A DNA stretch of 33,027 nt from an uncultured Pseudoxanthomonas sp. GTDB lineage: Bacteria > Pseudomonadota > Gammaproteobacteria > Xanthomonadales > Xanthomonadaceae. Positions 1 to 6,215 of this stretch are shown piece by piece. The first letter of the stretch is position 1. Every line of letters starts with the position of its first letter. The position numbers and the translations under genes are program-made. The stretch spans positions 1 to 33,027 of the forward strand of contig CAMPIO010000035.1 in the NCBI GenBank assembly GCA_946886405.1. The letters run 5' to 3'. The notes below the pieces were generated by a model. The model saw only the letters and a program-made list of their open reading frames with translations. It was not told where the DNA came from and did no database searches.

Positions 1-334
1 CCACAACAATCCCCCGCCGAAGCCCCCGCCGTCCCATGGCGGAGGCGGCAACCGCCCGCCGCCGTGGCGCGACCCGACCGGTCGCTGGCGCGAGGGTGGG
101 TCGCAGCCGATGGTCCGGGGTCGTCCCCAGCAGGTGGCGCCGTCGCCGAGCCAGCCCCGCGTCGATGGGGGTGGGTACCAGCCCCCCCGTGTCGCGGCCC
201 CGCCGTCCATGCCGCGGACGGAACGTCCCAGGACGATGGAGCGCGCGTCGCCACCGCCTCGTGCGGAACGGCCGGCCCCGCCTTCCCGTCCGGAGCGAGC
301 CGAACGCGGTACCTCCCGTCAGCTCGAGCCCTGA
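1..334 (+). CDS. Proline/arginine-rich protein, C-terminal part only
   Basis: An open frame enters from the left edge (first full codon at base 2) and stops at TGA 332-334, giving about 110 visible residues. The composition is extreme: Pro, Arg, Gly, Ser and Gln dominate, with PPPKPPP and RPPPW-type runs and repeated R-P-E-R motifs, and no predicted helix or membrane segment. This looks like the disordered tail of an exported or envelope protein. Xanthomonads carry long proteins with an N-terminal conserved domain (DUF6600/FecR-like) and such a Pro-rich tail, so that is a guess for the family. The conserved part lies outside the window and no function can be assigned. A terminator follows at 517-541. 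Two other plus-strand frames are open here, but their composition is a by-product of the high G+C. Confidence 0.6.
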   Translation, partial: HNNPPPKPPPSHGGGGNRPPPWRDPTGRWREGGSQPMVRGRPQQVAPSPSQPRVDGGGYQPPRVAAPPSMPRTERPRTMERASPPPRAERPAPPSRPERAERGTSRQLEP

Positions 335-516
335 TTTCGGTTCCCTGAGGGGCAGGTCCGTTGCTTTCCCGCTGCCGTCGTCGCAGGCTGCGAATCAAGT
401 TGACCGGTTGCGTCGCTTTCTGACGTAAGCGGCAATATAAGGTTCAATGTCGACGTCCGGTGGGGAAATCTGGATCCCCCCTGTTCCGGCCCCATCGGGC
501 GTCGGCGCCTAACAAG
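335..516. other. Non-coding stretch between Pro-rich gene and its terminator
   Basis: There is no convincing coding frame in these 182 bases. They contain a locally less GC-rich patch around 425-450 and a TTGACC at 400-405, but no good -10 element lies 16-18 bases further on. The inverted pair GGGGA/TCCCC lies around 461-481. The stretch is either a long 3' untranslated region of the upstream gene or a short independent RNA ending at the 517-541 terminator; the sequence does not decide between them. Confidence 0.3.
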
Positions 517-541
517 AAGCCCGGCAATGCCGGGCTTTTTT
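517..541 (+). terminator. Rho-independent terminator, plus strand
   Basis: A perfect 9-bp stem (AAGCCCGGC at 517-525, GCCGGGCTT at 529-537) with a three-base AAT loop runs into a T tract from 536. This is a textbook intrinsic terminator for transcripts coming from the left. It sits tail-to-tail with a minus-strand terminator at 566-601. Confidence 0.85.
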
Positions 542-565
542 CTTGCTCTGGTATCCTGCGCGCAT

Positions 566-601
566 AAAAAAGGGGCCGGCAGTCCCCCGACTACCGGCCC
601 C
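566..601 (-). terminator. Strong Rho-independent terminator, minus strand
   Basis: On the minus strand an 8-bp GGGGCCGG/CCGGCCCC stem (572-579 with 594-601) continues after one mismatch into a further 4-bp AGTC/GACT stem (581-584 with 589-592) closed by a four-base loop. Six U residues follow (the A run at 566-571 on the plus strand). No annotated minus-strand gene lies to its right, since mnmG is on the plus strand, which is why a small RNA is proposed. Confidence 0.8.
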
Positions 602-682
602 TCGGCATCCCCGGCGTGCGCATGGCTGGCCCCTGTTCCAATTACCAGCCCGGCGCCCCTGGTCGCTTGCCACGACGGGTGC
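566..682 (-). ncRNA. Candidate sigma-54-dependent small RNA upstream of mnmG
   Basis: A minus-strand transcription unit is implied by two signals with no gene between them: a sigma-54-like promoter at 693-709 and a very strong minus-strand terminator at 566-601. A start about 12 bases after the -12 GC falls near 682, predicting an RNA of about 115-120 nt. The interval is GC-rich and lacks a ribosome-binding site with a plausible open frame; minus-strand frames here read straight through the terminator into the neighbouring gene. Sigma-54-driven regulatory RNAs are known (CrcZ and NrsZ in Pseudomonas). I see no CA-rich A-rich repeats of the CrcZ type, so no target or class can be named. The 5' end is approximate. 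Confidence 0.45.
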
Positions 683-692
683 ATGGGAATAC

Positions 693-709
693 AGCAGGAA
701 GCGTGCCAA
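693..709 (-). promoter_or_regulatory. Sigma-54-like (-24/-12) promoter, minus strand
   Basis: The minus strand reads TTGGCACG-CTTC-CTGCT. Against the RpoN consensus YTGGCACG-N4-TTGCW the only mismatch is C for the first T of the -12 block. The invariant GG (-24) and GC (-12) doublets have the required 10-base separation. It lies about 90 bases from the minus-strand terminator at 566-601. One-mismatch matches to this consensus are expected about once by chance in a window this size, so its position between genes is part of the argument. Confidence 0.45.
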
Positions 710-781
710 CTTCCCGCCCTTCCCGCAGGACGCTGCCCCACCGACCCGATGCCCGCCCGGCGTCGTCTCCGATTCCATGCC

Positions 782-2671
782 ATGACCCAGAGCTTCCACC
801 ACTACGACGTCATCATCATCGGCGGCGGCCACGCCGGCACCGAAGCTGCGCTCGCGTCCGCCCGCGCGGGTGCGCGCACGCTGCTGCTGACGCACAACGT
901 GGAAACGGTGGGCGCGATGAGCTGCAACCCGGCCATCGGTGGCATCGGCAAGGGCCACCTGGTGAAGGAAATCGACGCCCTGGGTGGCGTGATGGCGTGG
1001 GCGGCCGACCATGCGGGCATCCAGTGGCGCACCCTCAACGCATCGAAAGGCCCGGCGGTGCGCGCCACGCGCTGCCAGGCCGACCGCGCGCTGTACCGCA
1101 GCGCGATCCGTCGCGCGGTGGAATCGCAGGCGAACCTGACGCTGTTCCAGGCGGCCGTGGATGATCTGGTCATCGAGAACAGCACCGTGCGTGGCGCTGT
1201 CACCCAGACCGGTCTGACATTCCACGCGCCCGCCGTGGTGCTGACCGCCGGCACCTTCCTCGCCGGCAAGATCCATGTCGGCGAGACGCAGTACGCCGCA
1301 GGCCGCGCCGGCGACCCGCCCGCGACGGTGCTGGCACAGCGCCTTCGCGAAGGCGCCTTCGTCGTCGATCGCCTGAAGACCGGCACGCCGCCGCGCATCG
1401 ACGGCCGTTCACTCGACTACAGCGTGATGGAAGAACAACCCGGAGACGACCCACGACCGGTGATGTCGTTCATGGGCAGCGTCGCCGACCATCCGCGCCA
1501 GGTGTCGTGCTGGATCACGCACACCAGCGACCAGACCCACGAGATCATCCGCAGCGCACTGCACCGCTCGCCGATGTACTCGGGCCAGATCGAAGGCATC
1601 GGCCCGCGCTACTGCCCCTCCATCGAGGACAAGGTGGTGCGCTTTGCCGAGAAGGCCAGCCACCAGATCTTCGTCGAACCGGAAGGCCTCGATGTCGCCG
1701 AGATCTATCCGAATGGCATCTCGACCTCGTTGCCGTTCGATGTGCAACTGACGCTGGTGCGCAGCATCCGCGGCATGGAGCAGGCGCACATCACGCGGCC
1801 GGGCTATGCCATCGAGTACGACTTCTTCGATCCGCGCGGACTTAAGGCATCGCTGGAAACCAAGGCGGTCGCGGGCCTGTTCTTCGCCGGCCAGATCAAC
1901 GGCACCACCGGCTACGAGGAGGCGGCGGCGCAGGGCCTGCTTGCCGGCCTCAACGCCGCACGTTCCGTGCAGCAGAAAGAGGCGTGGTCGCCGCGTCGCG
2001 ACGAAGCCTATCTCGGCGTATTGGTCGACGACCTGATCACGCACGGCACCAAGGAGCCGTACCGCATGTTCACCAGCCGCGCCGAGTACCGGCTGCAGCT
2101 GCGCGAGGACAATGCTGACCTGCGCCTCACCGAAACCGGCCGCACGCTGGGCCTGGTCGATGACGCGCGCTGGCAACGCTTCGAAGAAAAGCGCGAAGCG
2201 ATCGCGCGCGAAACAAGCCGTCTGCGCGCGCTGTGGGCCACGCCGGCGAATGCGCTGGGCCGGGAGGTCGCCGACACGCTGGGCGTGCAGGTCAGTCGCG
2301 AGACCAACGTGCTCGACCTCATCAAGCGCCCGGAGCTCGACTACGCGAAGCTGATGGCGGTGCCGTCCATCGGTCCCGCCGTGGACGATGCGCAGGTGGC
2401 CGAGCAGGTGGAGATCGGCGTGAAGTACGCCGGCTACCTGGATCGCCAGCGCGATGAGATCGAACGCCAGCAGCGCAACGAATCCACCCCGATCCCGGCC
2501 GGCTTCGACTTCGCTGGCGTGCGTGGCCTGTCGGCCGAAGTGCAGCAGAAGCTCGAACGCGTGCAGCCGGAAACCGTCGGCCAAGCACAGCGCATCCCGG
2601 GCATGACGCCGGCGGCCATCTCGCTGCTGCTGGTGCATCTGGAACGGGCCCGGCGTACACGGGTGGCGTAA
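782..2671 (+). CDS. mnmG: tRNA uridine-5-carboxymethylaminomethyl synthesis enzyme MnmG (GidA)
   Basis: MnmG is the FAD-dependent partner of MnmE. The complex installs the (carboxymethyl)aminomethyl group on the wobble uridine U34 of a subset of tRNAs. The 629-residue product matches the E. coli length exactly. The dinucleotide-binding motif [10 protein letters not shown] begins at residue 14, the family motif [16 protein letters not shown] contains Cys48, and the second conserved cysteine is in [11 protein letters not shown] (Cys278). The Gly/Glu-rich FAD motif [13 protein letters not shown] is present further on. ATG 782 was chosen because the product then starts directly before the conserved [16 protein letters not shown] segment; the frame stays open upstream to about 527, but that part has no family similarity and crosses the terminators. 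No strong Shine-Dalgarno sequence is visible. mnmE is not in the window. Confidence 0.97.
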   Translation: MTQSFHHYDVIIIGGGHAGTEAALASARAGARTLLLTHNVETVGAMSCNPAIGGIGKGHLVKEIDALGGVMAWAADHAGIQWRTLNASKGPAVRATRCQADRALYRSAIRRAVESQANLTLFQAAVDDLVIENSTVRGAVTQTGLTFHAPAVVLTAGTFLAGKIHVGETQYAAGRAGDPPATVLAQRLREGAFVVDRLKTGTPPRIDGRSLDYSVMEEQPGDDPRPVMSFMGSVADHPRQVSCWITHTSDQTHEIIRSALHRSPMYSGQIEGIGPRYCPSIEDKVVRFAEKASHQIFVEPEGLDVAEIYPNGISTSLPFDVQLTLVRSIRGMEQAHITRPGYAIEYDFFDPRGLKASLETKAVAGLFFAGQINGTTGYEEAAAQGLLAGLNAARSVQQKEAWSPRRDEAYLGVLVDDLITHGTKEPYRMFTSRAEYRLQLREDNADLRLTETGRTLGLVDDARWQRFEEKREAIARETSRLRALWATPANALGREVADTLGVQVSRETNVLDLIKRPELDYAKLMAVPSIGPAVDDAQVAEQVEIGVKYAGYLDRQRDEIERQQRNESTPIPAGFDFAGVRGLSAEVQQKLERVQPETVGQAQRIPGMTPAAISLLLVHLERARRTRVA

Positions 2672-2684
2672 CTCGCATTGTCTT

Positions 2685-2765
2685 TGTAGGAGCGCCCTCC
2701 GGCGCGATGCTCCTCGCCTGTTGATGGCTCGATCTAAGAGCATCGCGCCCAAGGGCGCTCCTACA
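2685..2765. repeat. GTAG-type REP dimer (inverted pair)
   Basis: Two imperfect copies of a roughly 28-base unit beginning TGTAGGAGCGCCC and ending GATGCTC face each other, with about 25 bases between. Each unit can form a GCGCC/GGCGC hairpin. The arrangement (GTAG head, short hairpin, inverted pairing, placed between convergent genes) matches the REP elements of Stenotrophomonas and Xanthomonas that are mobilised by RAYT transposases. It sits between the ends of mnmG and the oxidoreductase-like gene and could also act in transcript termination or stability. Confidence 0.75.
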
Positions 2766-2773
2766 GCCGTTTC

Positions 2774-2941
2774 TCAAGCGGCATCGGGATGCCGTTGCTT
2801 CCACGCCGCCAACTGCTCGCGATAGTGCTGCAATTGCTCCGCATACAGGTCATGCACGCAGATCGGGCAGCCGCTGTTGCAGCAGTCGCTGGGGAGCGGC
2901 GGCTCGGGTTCGAGCGGGCGCGGGTCGTCGTCGGACGTCAC
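2774..2941 (-). CDS. Small oxidoreductase-like domain protein (55 aa)
   Basis: This short gene reads from GTG at 2941-2939 to TGA at 2776-2774. The product has an acidic, Pro-rich start (DDDPRPLEPEPPLP), then the motif SDCCNSGCPICVHDLYAEQ, then a Trp-containing helix ending KQRHPDAA. The CCxSGCxxCVxDxY signature matches the oxidoreductase-like N-terminal family (PF09791), also found at the start of some eukaryotic cytochrome-b5-reductase-type proteins; four clustered cysteines suggest metal or redox chemistry, but the role is unknown. The GTG start overlaps the TGA of the upstream S46 peptidase (GTGA), and AAGGAA at 2953-2958 lies about 11 bases upstream, so translation is probably coupled. 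The frame is too short for most gene finders and could easily be missed. Confidence 0.8.
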   Translation of the reverse strand: MTSDDDPRPLEPEPPLPSDCCNSGCPICVHDLYAEQLQHYREQLAAWKQRHPDAA

Positions 2942-5088
2942 TGCGCGCCCATTTCCTTCAGCAGGTGCGGCGCCGGATACACCTTGCCCATCAGCCAGCG
3001 CAGGTAGCGCATGTCGACGTGCACCGCGCGCTTGTAGCGCGGATCGAACATCCAGCTGGCGCTGACGGACTCCCAGTTGCTGTCGAAGTTCAGGCCGATC
3101 AGTTCGCCGCGCGCGTTGAGCACGGGCGAGCCGGAATTGCCGCCGGTGGTGTCCAGGTTGGTGAGGAAGTTGACCGTCTGCGTCTTCAACGACGGATCTT
3201 CGCTGCCGGCGAAGTCGGCGCTCGCGATCGCATCGAGGAGCGGCTTCGGTGCATCGAAGGGCGCCACGCCGGTATTCTTCTCGACGATGCCGGCGACGGT
3301 CGTGACCGGTGTGTACTGCACGCCGTCGCGCGGCGAGAAGCCGTCGACCTTGCCGAAGCTCACGCGCAGCGTGCCGTTGGCATCGGGATACAACGCGCGG
3401 CCCTGCTGCGTGCGCCAGGCGAACAGGGTGCGCATGTAGGCGGGGCGCAGGCGCAGCTGTTCTCCCTCGCGCGCCTTGCGTTCCTGTTCCAGCGCGAGCT
3501 GCGCGGGCACGAGCTTCACGGCCAGGTCGATCAGCGGATCGGCGGCCAGCGGTTTGCCCTCGCGTGCGCTCGCGAAGCGCGAAAGCCGTTCGGCCTCGTC
3601 GCCGAGCAGCGTGCCCGCATACAGCGTGTCGAGTGCCTGCTTCAGCGTGGCAGGCGTGCGGCCGAAGGCGGTGTCGAAGGCCGGCACGCGTTGTGCGTCG
3701 GGCAGTCGCTGGTAGCGCGTCAACAGCACCGTCAGCAACGCTTTCTCCATCTCGGGCGCATAGCGGCGTTGCACCTGCTTCAGGAGGCCTTCGATCGTGG
3801 CGTGGTCGCGCACCTGGTAGCCGCTCTCGCGCTCGGCATCCGGCTTGGCGGATTCCACGCGCAGGCGTTCCAGCGTGATCGCGGTGCGCATCAGCTGAGA
3901 CTGCGCACCGAACAGGTTCAGCAGCAGCTCGCGCTCGCGCACCGCCGAGCCGCCGGAAATCGACGCGGCCAGCGCATCGATGTCGGCGCGCTCCTTCGCC
4001 GCCACCCCGGTGGCCAGCATGCCGCGCTCGTCCTCGGCGCGAACCCGCACCGCATCGCTGCGGCGCAGGCCCTCCAGCTCGCCGGCGGCGCGCTTGCGCT
4101 GGTTCTTCAGCGATTGCAGCTGCGCGGCATAGCGCGTCTTCGCATCGGCGTCCTTCGCGCCGAGGGCGTTTGCCACGTCGATCAGTTCATCGAATATCGC
4201 CACGCGCGTGGGCAGCGTCCCGTTGACCTGGTCGTCGAACTCGGCGGCGGTGCGGTGACGGAAAGTGACGCCCGGATACCCGGCCAGCATCGCGTAGTCG
4301 CCCGCCTTGGGACCGTCCTTCGCGAACGCGAGGTGGGATGGCGCCGCGTATGGCACGTTGTCGGGGCTGTAGGCCGCCGGCTTGCCGTCCTTGCCCACAT
4401 AGGCGCGCAGCAGGGTGAAGTCGCCGGTGTGGCGCGGCCACATGAAGTTGTCGATCTCGTCGCCGTAGTTGCCGATCGCGCGCGGCGGCGCATAGGCCAG
4501 GCGGATGTCGCGAAGTTCCAGTTGGGTGATGCGATAGAAGTCGGTGCCGTAGTACATGTTGGCGACGCTGCAGCGCACGCCGCCGCCGGCTTCGCATTCG
4601 GCCACGATAGCCTTGCTGGCGCGGTCCACGGCATCGAAGTAGTCGCGCCCGGTCTTGCCGGCGGTGTCCTTCAGCACGGCATCGGTGACCTTGTCGTATC
4701 CCACCGTTACCCACACGCGGAAGTCGGGGTTCGCGGGCAGTTCGCCGGCGAGGTTGGCCGCGATGAAGCCATCATCGATCAGGTTGTGCCCGGGTTTGCT
4801 GTTGTACTGGATCACGCCGAAGGCGACGTGGTGGTTGGTCAGGAGCAGGCCATCCCGCGAAACGAAGGCGCCCGTACCGCCGCCCGCGCGTACCACGGCG
4901 CTCAGCGGCGCGGCGGTGACGTCCGCGAGCGTCTTGGGATCGCCGGTGAAACCGGCCTCGCGCAGCGGCCTGGCCAACTGCGGCAGTTGCGACGGCATCC
5001 ACATGCCCTCGTCGGCATGGGCGGGCAGGGACAGGGCGATGCCCAGGGCGAGGGCGGAGGTCGAAAGTCGGCGGCGCATCGTCAGCAT
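2938..5088 (-). CDS. S46 family dipeptidyl-peptidase (DPP7-like)
   Basis: A secreted or periplasmic serine exopeptidase that removes dipeptides from peptide N-termini. The 716-residue product starts with an Arg-rich n-region, a hydrophobic stretch and an Ala-His-Ala end near residue 25 (signal peptide). The chymotrypsin-like triad is visible: His in LLLTNHHVAFG (residues 86-87), Asp in MWPRHTGDF (Asp223) and Ser in TGGNSGSPVLN (Ser652). The closest characterised relative I know is DAP BII of Pseudoxanthomonas mexicana, of nearly the same length. The S1-pocket position in NFDxNWE is Ser here, not the Arg that gives DPP11 its acidic preference, so a DPP7-type preference for hydrophobic residues is inferred. 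A second ATG at 5079 (MRRRLS) gives an equally good signal peptide; neither has a clear Shine-Dalgarno. The stop overlaps the next gene. Confidence 0.92.
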   Translation of the reverse strand: MLTMRRRLSTSALALGIALSLPAHADEGMWMPSQLPQLARPLREAGFTGDPKTLADVTAAPLSAVVRAGGGTGAFVSRDGLLLTNHHVAFGVIQYNSKPGHNLIDDGFIAANLAGELPANPDFRVWVTVGYDKVTDAVLKDTAGKTGRDYFDAVDRASKAIVAECEAGGGVRCSVANMYYGTDFYRITQLELRDIRLAYAPPRAIGNYGDEIDNFMWPRHTGDFTLLRAYVGKDGKPAAYSPDNVPYAAPSHLAFAKDGPKAGDYAMLAGYPGVTFRHRTAAEFDDQVNGTLPTRVAIFDELIDVANALGAKDADAKTRYAAQLQSLKNQRKRAAGELEGLRRSDAVRVRAEDERGMLATGVAAKERADIDALAASISGGSAVRERELLLNLFGAQSQLMRTAITLERLRVESAKPDAERESGYQVRDHATIEGLLKQVQRRYAPEMEKALLTVLLTRYQRLPDAQRVPAFDTAFGRTPATLKQALDTLYAGTLLGDEAERLSRFASAREGKPLAADPLIDLAVKLVPAQLALEQERKAREGEQLRLRPAYMRTLFAWRTQQGRALYPDANGTLRVSFGKVDGFSPRDGVQYTPVTTVAGIVEKNTGVAPFDAPKPLLDAIASADFAGSEDPSLKTQTVNFLTNLDTTGGNSGSPVLNARGELIGLNFDSNWESVSASWMFDPRYKRAVHVDMRYLRWLMGKVYPAPHLLKEMGAQ

Positions 5089-5154
5089 CCAGCGGAGAGA
5101 CGGTGACGATATCGGGGCTGCCCTGATGCGGCAATGATCGTCTGTGCCGTGCCG

Positions 5155-6213
5155 TCAGCGAACGTCGCCGAGGAAGCGACGCCAGCGCGTGGCCGCGCGA
5201 CGGATGCCGGCACGTTCGGCGTCGACGAGTGCACGCAGCGGATCAAGCACCACGTCATCGTCTCCGGCGCCGCCGCGCTTCCATGTCGCCGCCACGCGGC
5301 CGCCGATGATGGCGGTGGCCGCGACCAGCCCATTGATGCCGATCACGCGCCGCGTGTGCACAGCATCCAGCACGGGCGTGCGGTCGCGATAGCCGATCAG
5401 GTATTCGTCGAAGGCGGGCAGCAGATGGATCGTGCGCGATCGAGGGGCTGCGGGTGCATCGGCTCGCCACCACCACGTCGTGCCGCCGTGTGTGTCCCGT
5501 TCGATCTCTGCGTTCGCGAGCGCCAGCGCATGCAGCGCATCCTTCTGCGTCAGGCCCGACCACCAGGCGAGATCAGCGGCGGTGGCGGGTCCGTGGCCCT
5601 GCAGGTAACGCAGCGCCAACCGGTGCAGGGCTTCGTCGCGGCCCAGCGGCGCGCTCGACGGCACCCACGCATCCATCAGCACGAAGGTCGGCTGTCTGCC
5701 CTGCCGTGGCCCCTGGCAGATGACGCTCTCATGCGCCAGCCAGTTCAACAGGTGCAGGCCGCGCTGGTTGGCGCTCGCGATGCCGGCGGCCTCCATGCGC
5801 GCATACAGCTCGGAGCGCACGACCGGCATGCCGTGGGTGAGCGCCTGTTCCATCGCCCGTCGACCGCGCGCCAGCGTCGCCGCGTCCAGATCCAGGTCGC
5901 GCGCAAGGCGGGCGGCGTTCGCAGCCTGCACGCGCGGGGCCAGCAACGCCACCATCCAGCGGACATCGTCACGCGCGAGCAGATGCAGCGTGCCGCGCAT
6001 CGGCCAGGTCCGCACGACTTCACCGCGGGTGATTGCGTCCTCGACCTGCGCCAGCGTCGCGCCGCCGGTGCGCAGGCCGACGGCCCACAGGGCGGCGTGG
6101 TAGTCCTGCGCCTGCAAGGCGACCATGTGCCGCACCGCATCGGCCGGTGATGCCGCGACGGGCGCGGTGATGCGCTGTGCGTGCAGGCGTCGCGCCGTCA
6201 GCGACGGCAGCAC
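5155..6213 (-). CDS. Winged-helix DNA-binding domain protein (HTH_42 family)
   Basis: This 352-residue protein belongs to the winged-helix DNA-binding family PF06224. Features are AVRHMVALQAQDYHAALWAVGLR near residue 25, VVRTWPMRGTLHLL near 65, and HLLPAFDEYLIGYRDR with VIGINGLV in the C-terminal part. The family is related to the DNA interstrand-crosslink glycosylases AlkZ/YcaQ. The FDEY-type motif is conserved, but the AlkX/AlkZ-specific QxD/QxQ catalytic residue should be checked before calling it a glycosylase; QAQDY near residue 30 is the candidate. The start is GTG at 6213, set by a strong AAGGAG eight bases upstream that lies inside the last codons of tamB. Only two bases separate the tamB stop from this start, so it is the last gene of the tamA-tamB operon. 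Most annotations would give general function only. Confidence 0.85.
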   Translation of the reverse strand: MLPSLTARRLHAQRITAPVAASPADAVRHMVALQAQDYHAALWAVGLRTGGATLAQVEDAITRGEVVRTWPMRGTLHLLARDDVRWMVALLAPRVQAANAARLARDLDLDAATLARGRRAMEQALTHGMPVVRSELYARMEAAGIASANQRGLHLLNWLAHESVICQGPRQGRQPTFVLMDAWVPSSAPLGRDEALHRLALRYLQGHGPATAADLAWWSGLTQKDALHALALANAEIERDTHGGTTWWWRADAPAAPRSRTIHLLPAFDEYLIGYRDRTPVLDAVHTRRVIGINGLVAATAIIGGRVAATWKRGGAGDDDVVLDPLRALVDAERAGIRRAATRWRRFLGDVR

Positions 6214-6215
6214 GC

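Noticed and set aside
319..783. Minus-strand open frame of 154 codons in the mnmG upstream region
   Set aside because: It passes straight through a strong minus-strand terminator and a plus-strand terminator, and lacks a ribosome-binding site and any family match.
1409..2752. Minus-strand open frame opposite mnmG
   Set aside because: No family features; it runs through the REP dimer, and MnmG is certain.
2965..5106. Long open frame on the plus strand (over 700 codons) opposite the S46 peptidase
   Set aside because: It mirrors the codon-position GC bias of the peptidase gene on the minus strand. Its protein is Ala/Arg/Val/Gly-rich with no recognisable domain, whereas the minus-strand protein has a complete catalytic triad.
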